Below are positions 17,162 to 25,939 of a DNA stretch of 64,000 nucleotides, one piece after another. This DNA is from an uncultured Sulfitobacter sp. (GTDB lineage: Bacteria; Pseudomonadota; Alphaproteobacteria; Rhodobacterales; Rhodobacteraceae): positions 992,001 to 1,056,000 of the forward strand of contig CANLOQ010000001.1 in the NCBI GenBank assembly GCA_947492925.1, in the 5' to 3' direction. The position numbers and the translations under genes were made by a program. Below the pieces are notes generated by a model. It was not told the DNA's origin. It worked only from the letters and a program-made list of their open reading frames with translations, and did no database searches. The first letter of the stretch is position 1. Each line of letters starts with the position of its first letter.

Positions 17162-18622
17162 CTAGAGGAATGCGGTTTCGTCAAAGGAACGCAGCTTCCG
17201 GCTGTGGATGCGTTCAAGCGGGGTGGAGCGCAGAAGTTCCATCGCGCGGATGCCAATCATCAAATGGCGTGAGACCTGTGTTTTGTAGAAGTCGGAGGCC
17301 ATGCCGGGCAGTTTGAGTTCGCCGTGCAGGGGTTTGTCGGAGACGCACAGGAGCGTGCCGTAGGGGACGCGGAAGCGGTAGCCGTTGGCGGCGATTGTGG
17401 CGCTTTCCATGTCCAGCGCGATGGCGCGGGATTGCGACAGGCGCTGCACCGGGCCGGATTGGTCGCGCAGTTCCCAGTTACGGTTATCGATGGTTGCAAC
17501 GGTGCCGGTACGCATGATGCGTTTCAGCTCGTACCCTTCAAGCTGGGTGACCTGCGCCACGGATTGTTCCAGCGCGATCTGGATTTCGGCCAGTGCGGGA
17601 ATGGGAATCCAGACGGGCAGGTCATCATCGAGCACGTGATCTTCGCGCAGGTAGGCGTGGGCGAGGACGAAATCGCCCAAGGCTTGTGTGTTGCGCAGGC
17701 CCGCGCAGTGGCCGACCATGATCCACGCATGGGGGCGCAGCACCGCGATATGGTCGGTCGCGGTTTTGGCGTTGGATGGGCCGACGCCGATGTTGACCAG
17801 TGTGATGCCGGAGCCATCCTCGCGCTTGAGATGATAGGTCGGCATTTGCGGCATCTTGAGCGTTTCGGGGATGGGGGTGTTGCCGTCCGTAATCTCGACA
17901 TTGCCGGTTGAGACGAAGGAGGTGTAGCCGCTTTCGGGGTCATTGAGTTGGGCGCGGGCGTAATCCTCAAACTCTGTCACGTAGAACTGGTAGTTGGTGA
18001 ACATGACGTGACACTGGAAATGTTCGGCATCGGTGGCGGTATAGTGGGCAAGGCGCGCGAGGGAATAATCAATGCGCTGGGCGGTGAAAGGGGCAAGCGG
18101 GCGGACATTGTCCGGCGCGTCATATGTGCCGTTGACGATATCGTCGTTGGTGGTGGACAGGTCCGGCACATCGAAAATGTCGCGTAGGGTGAATTCGGCG
18201 GCGCCGTCCTGCGGGATGGCCGCCGCGCTGTCGCCGGTGACGGCGAAATGTACCGGGATCGGCGTGTCAGAGGTGCCGATGGTCACGGGCTGGCCGTGGT
18301 TTTCAATAAGCAGGCCGATTTGCTGGATCAGGTAGTTGCGAAACAGATCGGGCCGCGTGATCGTAGCGGCGAAGGTGCCGGGGGAGGAGACATGGCCAAA
18401 CGACAGGCGGCTGTCGACCTGCGCATAGCTTGAGGTGCGAAAGCGGATTTCGGGATAGTAGGCGCGGATGCGGGTTTCGGTTGGCGGGGTTTCCAGCACC
18501 GATGCGAAATGGTCGCGCAGGAAAACGGTTGCTTGAACGTAAAGCTCGGTGAGGCGGTCGACGGCAGCGGTGGCGTCGGTGAATTCCTGCGGTTTGGGCG
18601 TGTCTGGTGTCAGTATCTTCAT
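17162..18622 (-). CDS. amn: AMP nucleosidase
   Basis: 486 residues, the full bacterial Amn length. It hydrolyses AMP to adenine and ribose 5-phosphate. The N-terminal regulatory domain has YYPEIRFRTSSYAQVDSRLSFGHV, and the C-terminal nucleoside-phosphorylase-like domain has VNIGVGPSNAKTATDHI, MVGHCAGLR and the active-site region ALDMESATIAANGYRFRVPY. It lies 46 nt downstream of adenine deaminase on the same strand, so AMP to adenine to hypoxanthine is encoded as one unit. A 57-residue membrane protein follows immediately. Confidence 0.94.
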   Translation of the reverse strand: MKILTPDTPKPQEFTDATAAVDRLTELYVQATVFLRDHFASVLETPPTETRIRAYYPEIRFRTSSYAQVDSRLSFGHVSSPGTFAATITRPDLFRNYLIQQIGLLIENHGQPVTIGTSDTPIPVHFAVTGDSAAAIPQDGAAEFTLRDIFDVPDLSTTNDDIVNGTYDAPDNVRPLAPFTAQRIDYSLARLAHYTATDAEHFQCHVMFTNYQFYVTEFEDYARAQLNDPESGYTSFVSTGNVEITDGNTPIPETLKMPQMPTYHLKREDGSGITLVNIGVGPSNAKTATDHIAVLRPHAWIMVGHCAGLRNTQALGDFVLAHAYLREDHVLDDDLPVWIPIPALAEIQIALEQSVAQVTQLEGYELKRIMRTGTVATIDNRNWELRDQSGPVQRLSQSRAIALDMESATIAANGYRFRVPYGTLLCVSDKPLHGELKLPGMASDFYKTQVSRHLMIGIRAMELLRSTPLERIHSRKLRSFDETAFL

Positions 18623-18668
18623 CGGTTGTCTTTCTTTTTGGGGCGGTCTTGCCCGTTCGGTATGTATT

Positions 18669-20465
18669 TTATGTGACGATCACGTCGGTAAATTCAAAGG
18701 TGCGGACATCGACAAGGCCCAGATCGGAGATGCGCAGTTCGGGGATGACGACAAGCGCCAGCAGGGAATGCTGCATATAGGCGTTGTTGAGCGTGCAGCC
18801 ACAGTCGCGCATGGCCTGCATCATCTGTTCGGTTTTGGCGGCGACCTCCTGTGCGGGGCTGTCGGACATGAGACCCGCGATGGGCAGTTCGATCAGTGCC
18901 AGTTCGGTGCCGTCGCGAAAGATGGTGATGCCGCCGCCGACGTCACGCAGGCGGTTTGCGGCCAGCGCCATTTGATCACGGTCGGTGCCGACGACGATCA
19001 TGTGGTGGCTGTCGTGCGCGACGGTGGAGGCCATCGCCATATTGCCGGTGTAGCCAAAGCCCGAGACAAAGGCGTTGACCACGGTGCCGGTGGCGCGGTG
19101 GCGTTCGACCAATGCGATTTGCGCGACATCGCCGGTAGGCTGCACGCGGCCTTCGGTGACGGGAAGTTCGAATTGTAGTGCTTTGGTAGGGGCCTGATTT
19201 TCAACGACGCCGATGACATTGGCGGTGACGGCGTTGGCCCCTGCGGGGGCGTCGATGGTGAAATCCTCGCCGGTGAGGGTGCGGGCCATGTTGACGGTCT
19301 GGCGGGCGGTTTTGGGCCAGTTGTAGTGCGGGCAGTGGGCAAGGCATGCGCCGTCCTGCGCAACGATCTGACCACGGGCGATGACGGTTTCGATGGGCAG
19401 GGTTCTGAGGTCTGAGGTCAGGATCACATCGGCGCGGCGGCCCGGGGTGATCGAGCCGATATCGCGTTCCAGCCCGAAGTGGGTGGCGGTGTTGATCGTT
19501 GCCATTTGCAGGGCGATCAGCGGGTCACAGCCGCAGTCGATGGCATGGCGCACAACGCGGTTCATATGGCCGTCGTTCACCAGCGTGCCGGAATGGCAAT
19601 CATCGGTGCACAGGATCATGTTACGCGGATCAAGGCCGCGTTCGGTGATGGCGGTGATCTGGGTTTCGACGTCGTACCAAGCGGAGCCGAGGCGGATCAT
19701 GGAGCGCATGCCTTGCCGCATACGGGTGATGGCGTCTTCTTCACAGGTGCCTTCGTGATCGTCGGCGGGGCCGCCCGCAACATAGGCCGCGAAAGCGGGG
19801 CCAAGATCGGGGGAGGCGTAGTGGCCGCCGATGGTCTTGCCCGCGCGCTGGGTCGCGGCGATTTCAGCCAGCATCTGCGGATCAGCGTTTGAGACACCGG
19901 GGAAGTTCATCATTTCGCCCAGACCGATGATGCCGGGCCATTGCATCGCTTCGGCCACATCTTGCGCCGTGATCTCGAACCCGGTGGTTTCCATGCCGGG
20001 CGCGGAGGGGGCGCAGGAGGGCATTTGTGTGAAGATGTTGATGGGCTGCATGAGCGCTTCGTCGTGCATCATGCGCACGCCCTTGAGGCCAAGCACATTC
20101 GCGATTTCATGCGGGTCGGTGAACATGGATGTGGTGCCGTGGGGGATCACGGCGCGGGCGAATTCGGCGGGGGTGAGCATGCCGGATTCGATGTGCATAT
20201 GGCCATCACAAAGGCCGGGGATCATGTAGCGGCCTTTGGCCTCGATGATCCGGGTATCGGGGCCGCGGCAATGGTCCGCGTTGGGGCCGACAAAGGCGAT
20301 GCGGCCTTTGGTGATGGCGATGTCGTGATCGGGCAGGGTTTCGCGGGTGTGCACGTTGACCCAGATGCCGCCCGTGATGATCGTGTCGGCGGGGCTGCGT
20401 CCGGCGGCGGTGTTCACCAGATCAGCGGCAATATCGGGCCAAGAGGGGAAAGGTTCTTGCGTCAT
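18669..20465 (-). CDS. ade: Adenine deaminase
   Basis: 598 residues of the amidohydrolase-type adenine deaminase (adenine to hypoxanthine plus ammonia). Metal-binding motifs: PGLCDGHMHIESGML near the N-terminus, TDPHEIANVLG, and LCTDDCHSG. The C-terminal domain carries VAHDSHHMIVVGTD and the end FTDVIVT. ATG 20465 (MTQEPFPSWPDIAAD) is preferred to GTG 20480. It is the first gene of the ade-amn salvage unit. No riboswitch was seen in the short upstream region. Confidence 0.94.
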   Translation of the reverse strand: MTQEPFPSWPDIAADLVNTAAGRSPADTIITGGIWVNVHTRETLPDHDIAITKGRIAFVGPNADHCRGPDTRIIEAKGRYMIPGLCDGHMHIESGMLTPAEFARAVIPHGTTSMFTDPHEIANVLGLKGVRMMHDEALMQPINIFTQMPSCAPSAPGMETTGFEITAQDVAEAMQWPGIIGLGEMMNFPGVSNADPQMLAEIAATQRAGKTIGGHYASPDLGPAFAAYVAGGPADDHEGTCEEDAITRMRQGMRSMIRLGSAWYDVETQITAITERGLDPRNMILCTDDCHSGTLVNDGHMNRVVRHAIDCGCDPLIALQMATINTATHFGLERDIGSITPGRRADVILTSDLRTLPIETVIARGQIVAQDGACLAHCPHYNWPKTARQTVNMARTLTGEDFTIDAPAGANAVTANVIGVVENQAPTKALQFELPVTEGRVQPTGDVAQIALVERHRATGTVVNAFVSGFGYTGNMAMASTVAHDSHHMIVVGTDRDQMALAANRLRDVGGGITIFRDGTELALIELPIAGLMSDSPAQEVAAKTEQMMQAMRDCGCTLNNAYMQHSLLALVVIPELRISDLGLVDVRTFEFTDVIVT

Positions 20466-20512
20466 GGCCCAAGGTGACACAGGGTTTGGGCGGGTTCAAG
20501 CGGGTGCGGGGC

Positions 20513-20541
20513 TTGATTAAACGTGTGTATGTTTATTATAT
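20513..20541 (+). promoter_or_regulatory. Candidate promoter of brnTA
   Basis: TTGATT (20513-20518) and TTATAT (20536-20541) are separated by 17 nt in a conspicuously AT-rich patch. The expected start of transcription falls at about 20548, which is the first possible start codon of brnT, so the message may be leaderless or nearly so. Confidence 0.45.
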
Positions 20542-20547
20542 GGATGT

Positions 20548-20829
20548 ATGGCGTCACCGATGGAGCTTGAGTGGGACGCGGAAAAGCGGCAGCGCACGCT
20601 GCGCGAACGCGGGCTGGACTTTGCCGATGTGGCGCGGGTGGACTGGGAGAACGCGATTTTTATCCCTGACAGGCGACGGGAATACGGTGAGGACCGGCAG
20701 ACCATGATGGGCCTGTTGGACGGGCGGCTGATGATCGTGGCGTTTACAGTGCGCGGCGCAGCGATCAGGGTGATTTCGATGCGCAAGGCGAATGGGCGGG
20801 AAAGGAAGGTTTTCGATGGGTTCCGATAG
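20548..20829 (+). CDS. brnT: BrnT family toxin
   Basis: 93 residues (or 89 if ATG 20560 is used). The BrnT fold is recognisable: an N-terminal MELEWDAEKRQRTLRERGLDFADV, then FIPDRRREYGEDRQTMMG, and the C-terminal VISMRKANGRERKVF, which contains the basic catalytic-type residues of this RelE-like ribonuclease. It would cleave RNA and arrest growth when free of BrnA. It overlaps brnA by 14 nt, toxin first, as is usual for this system. No ribosome binding site is visible ahead of either start codon. Confidence 0.9.
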   Translation: MASPMELEWDAEKRQRTLRERGLDFADVARVDWENAIFIPDRRREYGEDRQTMMGLLDGRLMIVAFTVRGAAIRVISMRKANGRERKVFDGFR

Positions 20830-21040
20830 ACAGCCGTTGATTGATGCGGACGGTGAGGTGCGGGAAATCACTTTGGAAGACATGAAGAACGCCCGCCGGG
20901 GGCGGCCGCCGCTTCCTGCGCAGCGGCGCAAGCAGCGGGTGAACCTGATGCTGGAACCGAAGGTGATTGAGGCGCTGAAGGCGCGTGGCGTGATGAGTGC
21001 CGAAGCAAACAGGCTGCTGAAAGAAGCGCTGGGGTTGTGA
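20816..21040 (+). CDS. brnA: BrnA family antitoxin
   Basis: 74 residues from ATG 20816, which has AAAGGAAGG in front. The N-terminal acidic linker (LIDADGEVREITLEDMKNARRG) would wrap the toxin. The C-terminal ribbon-helix-helix region (KQRVNLMLEPKVIEALKARG) should dimerise and bind the operator of its own promoter. Its stop overlaps the GTG of a VOC gene (GTGA), so the antitoxin is coupled to the next genes. Confidence 0.88.
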   Translation: MGSDRQPLIDADGEVREITLEDMKNARRGRPPLPAQRRKQRVNLMLEPKVIEALKARGVMSAEANRLLKEALGL

Positions 21041-21492
21041 CGGGAAAGGTGGATTACGAGAGCATCGGCGCGGAGGATTTCGGTGCCGGTTTGCGCGGCA
21101 TTGGATTGAACCTGTTGGTGCGCGATGTCGGGGCCGAGGTTACCTTTCTGGAGCGCGTGTTCGGGATGGAGGCGTTTCAGCCGACAGCGGACTTTGCGAT
21201 TATGACCTATGGCGATCAGGTGTTTCAGTTGCACAGCGACGGGACATATCATTCCAATCCCTTGCTGGGGCTGTTGCCGGAAAACCCGCCGCGCGGCGCT
21301 GGAATTGAAATCAGGCTTTATGACACGAACCCGGAAGACGCCTGTGCGCGGGCGGAGGCGGCGGGCGGCACGATTTTGCAGGAACCGACGGACAAGCCGC
21401 ACGGGCTGCGCGAGGCGTATATTCTGTGTGAGAACGGTTATGCCTGGGTGCCGAGCAGGGTCAAGGACAGCTTAATTCAGGATAGCGCGTGA
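21037..21492 (+). CDS. VOC-superfamily (glyoxalase-like) protein
   Basis: 151 residues starting at GTG 21037 in a GTGA overlap with brnA. One vicinal-oxygen-chelate domain: LNLLVRDVGAEVTFLERVFGME, then QVFQLHSDGTYHSNP, GIEIRLYDTNPEDACARAEAAGG and AYILCENGYAWVPS. It could be a dioxygenase, lyase or binding protein; metal ligands are not complete by eye. It is coupled at both ends (brnA upstream, DUF2306 downstream), although its function is probably unrelated to the toxin. Confidence 0.75.
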   Translation: MTGKVDYESIGAEDFGAGLRGIGLNLLVRDVGAEVTFLERVFGMEAFQPTADFAIMTYGDQVFQLHSDGTYHSNPLLGLLPENPPRGAGIEIRLYDTNPEDACARAEAAGGTILQEPTDKPHGLREAYILCENGYAWVPSRVKDSLIQDSA

Positions 21493-21887
21493 ATTTTGCG
21501 CCGCTTTGGGCGGAGGCAATGCCGATCCCCGCGCATGCCCTTGCCGCAATGGCCGCGCTTTTGCTGGGCGCATTGCAAATGGTTCTGGCCAAGGGCACCG
21601 CTTTGCACAAGGTGATGGGCCGCCTCTGGGTTCTGGCGCTGGGGTTCGTGGCTGCGAGCAGTTTCTTTATCTACGAGATCCGGCTGATCGGGCCGTTCAG
21701 CCCCATTCATGCGCTTTCGGTTTTCACATTGGTGATGCTGTTTGTGGCGGTACGTGCGGCGCGGCAGGGTGAAATTGCACGGCACAGTTCCGTGATGAAA
21801 AGCCTCTTCTGGTTGGCGCTGGTGGTTACGGGGCTGTTTACGCTGATCCCGGGGCGCACGATGCACACTGTCCTGTTTGGCGGGTAG
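21489..21887 (+). CDS. DUF2306-type membrane protein
   Basis: 132 residues with four hydrophobic segments. The layout (AHALAAMAALLLGALQMVLAKG, LHKVMGRLW, ARHSSVMKSLFWLALVVTGLFTLIPGR) matches the DUF2306 family of small membrane proteins with conserved histidines (HKVMGR, HSSVMK) that may bind a cofactor. Its GTG overlaps the stop of the VOC gene. Function unknown. Confidence 0.72.
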   Translation: MNFAPLWAEAMPIPAHALAAMAALLLGALQMVLAKGTALHKVMGRLWVLALGFVAASSFFIYEIRLIGPFSPIHALSVFTLVMLFVAVRAARQGEIARHSSVMKSLFWLALVVTGLFTLIPGRTMHTVLFGG

Positions 21888-21957
21888 AGTCGCAAACAGA
21901 CTGGACCAATGGCATGTGACGTGCTGGAGTTGAGGTGGACTAAAGGGAGATTGCGCC

Positions 21958-22713
21958 GTGAATGTTACACAGATGAAGCCGAACATGGATCACTGGCAGG
22001 AGCGCGTTGATCTGGCCGCTGCGTTTCGCTGGACCGCGCGGCTGGACATGCATGAAAGCGTGGCGAACCATTTTTCCTTTGCGGTCAATGATACGGGCAC
22101 GCGGTTTTTGATGAACCCCAACCAGATGCACTTCGCGCGAATCAAGGCCAGCGATATGTTGTTGATAGATGCGGATGATCCCGACACGTATGAAGGGCCA
22201 AATGCCCCTGATCCGACGGCTTGGGGATTGCACGGTGGGGTGCACAAGGCCTGCCCGCATGCGCGTTGCGTGATGCATGTGCATTCGATCTATGCCACCG
22301 TGCTGGCCTGTTTGCAGGACAGTCGTCTACCACCGATTGACCAGAATGCCTGCACGTTTTTCAATCGGATCGTGATTGATGAGGATTACGGCGGGCTGGC
22401 GTTTGAGGATGAGGGCGCGCGCTGTGCTGCCTTGCTGACGGACCCCAAGCAGAAGGTCATGGTCATGGGCTCACACGGGGTGATGGTGATTGGCGATACG
22501 GTCGCGGATACGTTCAACCGGCTGTATTATTTCGAGCGGGCGGCGGAGACCTATATCAAGGCGTTGCAAACCGGGCTGCCCTTGCGGCGGATTTCCGACG
22601 AGATTGCGGAGAAAACGGCGCGGGAGCTGGAGCAATACCCCGATCAGGATCAGAAGCACCTAGCGGAATTGAAGGCGATACTGGACGCTGAAGGGTCTGA
22701 TTATGCGCATTAG
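21958..22713 (+). CDS. Class II aldolase/adducin family protein
   Basis: 251 residues starting at GTG 21958 behind AAAGGGAGA. The aldolase II domain contains NHFSFAV, the zinc-type motif CVMHVHSIYATVLAC and the later VMGSHGVMVIGDTVADTFNRLYYFE. The family includes fuculose-1-phosphate aldolases, but many members without sugar partners act on other small acids. No kinase or isomerase is adjacent, so the substrate is open. It precedes the sterol-desaturase gene by 26 nt. Confidence 0.85.
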   Translation: MNVTQMKPNMDHWQERVDLAAAFRWTARLDMHESVANHFSFAVNDTGTRFLMNPNQMHFARIKASDMLLIDADDPDTYEGPNAPDPTAWGLHGGVHKACPHARCVMHVHSIYATVLACLQDSRLPPIDQNACTFFNRIVIDEDYGGLAFEDEGARCAALLTDPKQKVMVMGSHGVMVIGDTVADTFNRLYYFERAAETYIKALQTGLPLRRISDEIAEKTARELEQYPDQDQKHLAELKAILDAEGSDYAH

Positions 22714-22739
22714 CGGCGTTCTGAAGAGGGCCTGCTGAT

Positions 22740-23711
22740 ATGAGCGGCCGTCAGGAATGGAACCACACGCCCGAATTGCCGATTGCGGTGTCGCCCCTGT
22801 GGCAATGGCCGCCGAAACCGCTGGCGGCGTTGAAGTGGTACGCGGACGGATGGTTTTTCCTGACGATCAATATGGGGATACTGGCGCTGGCGTTTGCCAG
22901 TTATGCGCTGCTGTCGCCAACGCTGGAGCAGGCGGCGAAGGTCAGTATCGGTTGGGTCGCGCTGATCTTTGTGCGGAATTTTGTTCTAATTTCGCTAATC
23001 GCAGGGGGACTGCACCTGTGGTTTCACAAGTACGCGCTGCAGGGGCAGGACAAGAAGTACGATCCGCGCCCGTTTCCGCGCAAGGGGCGGATGTTTACCT
23101 TTGAACATCAGGTGCTGGACAACATGGTCTGGACGCTGGCCAGCGGTGTGACGGTCTGGTCGGGGTTCGAAGCGCTGTTCTGGTGGCTGCTGGCGAATGG
23201 CCATGCGCCCGTGACCACCTTTACCGCGACGCCCGTTTGGTTTGTGGCGTTCTTTTTCCTCATTCCGGTGTGGGAGAGTTTCTATTTCTACTGGATACAC
23301 CGGCTGCTGCACACAAATGCGCTGTACCGGTTTCATGCGCTGCACCATCGCAACACGGACATCGGGCCGTGGTCTGGTCTGTCGATGCATCCGGTGGAAC
23401 ATCTTTTCTATTTTGGCACGGTGATCATTCATCTGGTGCTGCCAACGCATCCGGTGCACCTGATTTTTCATCTGATGTTCTATGCGATCCTTGCGGTCAC
23501 GACGCACACGGGATTTGAGGGGCTGTGGTTTCGCAATGCCAAGCGGATTCATCTGGGTATGTTCCATCACCAGATCCACCATCGGTATTTTGAGGTGAAT
23601 TACGGCAATCTGGATGTGCCGTGGGACAAGCTCTTTGGGTCGTTCCATGATGGCACGCCTGAAGGCAAGGCGCGGATGCGCGAACGGCTGGCGGCGCGCA
23701 GACGGACGTGA
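22740..23711 (+). CDS. Sterol desaturase/fatty acid hydroxylase family protein
   Basis: 323 residues with four or five membrane segments. The family's histidine boxes that bind a di-iron centre are present: HRLLH, HALHHRN, and near the C-terminus HHQIHHRYFEVNYG. It would hydroxylate or desaturate a lipid or carotenoid-like substrate in the membrane. It lies between the class II aldolase and a glycosyltransferase on the same strand. The substrate is not predictable. Confidence 0.88.
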   Translation: MSGRQEWNHTPELPIAVSPLWQWPPKPLAALKWYADGWFFLTINMGILALAFASYALLSPTLEQAAKVSIGWVALIFVRNFVLISLIAGGLHLWFHKYALQGQDKKYDPRPFPRKGRMFTFEHQVLDNMVWTLASGVTVWSGFEALFWWLLANGHAPVTTFTATPVWFVAFFFLIPVWESFYFYWIHRLLHTNALYRFHALHHRNTDIGPWSGLSMHPVEHLFYFGTVIIHLVLPTHPVHLIFHLMFYAILAVTTHTGFEGLWFRNAKRIHLGMFHHQIHHRYFEVNYGNLDVPWDKLFGSFHDGTPEGKARMRERLAARRRT

Positions 23712-23777
23712 TGCGTTGCACCCGGCGGCGGGCTTCGATTAACTGCGTGGCAAGGTTAACGCAGTAGGTCAGACGAT

Positions 23778-25028
23778 ATGAACATCCTCTTTGTGCATCA
23801 GAACATGCCCGGACAATACCGCGAGCTGGTGCAATGGCTGGCGGCGCAGGGGCAGCACCGGATATTCTTTCTGACACAAAAGAAAGATGCGCCAAACCTG
23901 CCGGGTGTCGAGACGCGGATTTACGCGCCCCACCGCAGGCCCGCCAAGGATGCCTATGGGCTGTCCAAAGTGTGGGAAGAAGCGACGGGATCAGGGTTTG
24001 GTGCCGCGATGGCCGCCCGCAAGCTGGAGGCCGAGGATGGTTTTGTGCCCGACATCGTTGTGGGGCATGTGGGCTGGGGCGAACTGACGTTTTTCAAACA
24101 GGTCTGGCCGGATGTGCCGATCATTGGGTTTTTTGAATATTACTATAATCTGCACGGCGGTCTTGTCGGGTTTGACAAGGCTGAACCGATCACGGATCAC
24201 GCACCGTTTCTGATGGCAGCGCGCAATGCGGTGCCTTTGGCGAATATCGAAGTGGTCGATCAGGGGCATTGCCCGACCTACTGGCAGCGCGACCGCTTTC
24301 CGGTCAGTTTTCACGACCGGATGTATGTCTGCCATGACGGAATCAGAACCGACAGGCTGTTGCCGAACCCGGATGCAAATATGCGGTTGGGACGGCTGGA
24401 CAGACCCATCCGGCAAGGTGATGAAATCCTGACCTTTGTGGCCCGCAATCTGGAGAAGGCGCGGGGGTTTCACATGTTCATGCGGGCGCTGCCCCGGATC
24501 ATGCGGGACCGGCCCGATGCGCGGGTTCTGATCGTGGGCGGCAACGATGTGTCCTATGGCGGCAAGAGCAATGACCCGCGCGGCCTGCGTGGCGAGATGG
24601 AGCGCGAGGTGGGTGACCAGCTTGATTGGAGCCGGCTGCATTTTCTGGGCCGCGTGCCTTACCGCGATTACCAGACGTTGATTCAGATCAGCCGCTGCCA
24701 CGTTTATCTGACGATGCCTTTTGTGCTGTCGTGGTCGTTGCTTGAGGCGATGTCGATGCAGGCGACCATCGTTGCCTCTGACGTGGCCCCGGTGCGCGAG
24801 GCGATCACACACGGGGAAACCGGGCTGTTGGTTGATTTCTTTGATGCGGATGCGATTGCGGCGCAGGTCGTGGATGTATTGGCGCACCCGGCGCGGTTTG
24901 CCCCGCTGGGCAAGGCGGCGCGGACACATGTGGTGCAGGAGTATGATTTTCTGACCAAATGCCTGCCGGAGCATATTGCCCAGATCAACGCGCTGGTGCC
25001 GCCGGAGAAACATATCACGCTGGGGTGA
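23778..25028 (+). CDS. Glycosyltransferase, GT4 type
   Basis: 416 residues. The N-terminal Rossmann half starts MNILFVHQNMPGQYRELVQWL. The C-terminal half has the donor-binding region (VARNLEKARGFHMFMRALP, VLIVGGNDVSYGG) and the PFVLSWSLLEAMSMQATIVASDVAPVREAI segment with the GT4 E-x7-E arrangement, then HGETGLLVDF. A retaining sugar transferase for a surface polysaccharide or glycolipid. The ExoD-family gene two genes downstream fits an envelope or exopolysaccharide context. Confidence 0.88.
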   Translation: MNILFVHQNMPGQYRELVQWLAAQGQHRIFFLTQKKDAPNLPGVETRIYAPHRRPAKDAYGLSKVWEEATGSGFGAAMAARKLEAEDGFVPDIVVGHVGWGELTFFKQVWPDVPIIGFFEYYYNLHGGLVGFDKAEPITDHAPFLMAARNAVPLANIEVVDQGHCPTYWQRDRFPVSFHDRMYVCHDGIRTDRLLPNPDANMRLGRLDRPIRQGDEILTFVARNLEKARGFHMFMRALPRIMRDRPDARVLIVGGNDVSYGGKSNDPRGLRGEMEREVGDQLDWSRLHFLGRVPYRDYQTLIQISRCHVYLTMPFVLSWSLLEAMSMQATIVASDVAPVREAITHGETGLLVDFFDADAIAAQVVDVLAHPARFAPLGKAARTHVVQEYDFLTKCLPEHIAQINALVPPEKHITLG

Positions 25029-25069
25029 TTGTCCTTGCGCTGCGCTGTTGCGGGGGTCAGTTTCGGCGC

Positions 25070-25939
25070 ATGGACAAGACGCTTTTTTCATTCGGGCACG
25101 GGTATTCCGCCCGCGCGCTGGCGCGACGGCTGGTGCCGCAGGGTTGGCGTATTTATGGGACCACCCGTGATCAGAACAAGCTGGATGAGATTGCCGCAAC
25201 GGGCGTGACGCCGGTGCTGTGGCCCGGCAGTGATCCCGGTGCCGCGCTGCGTGATGCGCGCCATCTGCTGATCTCGGCTGGGCCGGGACCGGAGGGGGAT
25301 CCGGTTCTGGCGGCACTGGGCGCAGAGATTGCGGCGCTGGCCCCGCAGATGCGCTGGGCGGGCTATCTATCGACCACGGGGGTTTACGGCGATCATCAGG
25401 GCGGTTGGGTGGATGAGGACACGCCGCTGGCCCCGTCGACCAAACGGGGGCAGGCGCGTGTCACGGCAGAGCAGGCCTGGCGCGCGGTGCCTGATTTGCC
25501 GCTGCATATTTTCCGGCTGGCGGGCATCTATGGCCCGGGTCGCGGCCCGTTTGCCAAGGTGCGCGCAGGCACCGCGCGGCGGATTATCAAGAAAGGGCAG
25601 GTGTTCTCGCGTATTCACGTTGAGGATATTGCGCAGGCGCTTGAGCGGTCCATCGCGCGGCCCGACGCCGGGGCCGTGTATAACCTTTGTGATGATGACC
25701 CTGCGCCGCCGCAGGACGTGATCGGCCATGCCGCGGAATTGCTGGGGCTACCTTTGCCAGCCGCAGAGGATTTCGAGACCGCAGAGATGACGCCAATGGC
25801 GCGGAGTTTTTACGCCGAGAGCAAAAAGGTGCGGAACGATCGGATCAAGGCGGCGTTGGGATGGAAGCCGATTTACCCCGACTACCGCAGCGGTCTTGCC
25901 GCGATGTTGGCGGATGACCCCCGAAACGAGGACCGATGA
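25070..25939 (+). CDS. NAD(P)-binding SDR/epimerase-like protein (YeeZ type)
   Basis: 289 residues from ATG 25070. A Rossmann N-terminus of the atypical form LFSFGHGYSARALARRLV is followed by YLSTTGVYGDHQGGWVDE (Ser/Tyr region), IFRLAGIYGPGRGPF and the late FYAESKKVRNDRIKAALGW. Extended SDRs of this YeeZ-like group have no firmly assigned reaction. The start of exoD overlaps its stop (ATGA). Confidence 0.8.
   Translation: MDKTLFSFGHGYSARALARRLVPQGWRIYGTTRDQNKLDEIAATGVTPVLWPGSDPGAALRDARHLLISAGPGPEGDPVLAALGAEIAALAPQMRWAGYLSTTGVYGDHQGGWVDEDTPLAPSTKRGQARVTAEQAWRAVPDLPLHIFRLAGIYGPGRGPFAKVRAGTARRIIKKGQVFSRIHVEDIAQALERSIARPDAGAVYNLCDDDPAPPQDVIGHAAELLGLPLPAAEDFETAEMTPMARSFYAESKKVRNDRIKAALGWKPIYPDYRSGLAAMLADDPRNEDR

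Noticed and set aside
23991-25316. A 441-codon antisense frame across the glycosyltransferase and SDR genes
   Set aside because: Spans two real genes, has low-complexity Arg/His/Pro composition and no ribosome binding site.
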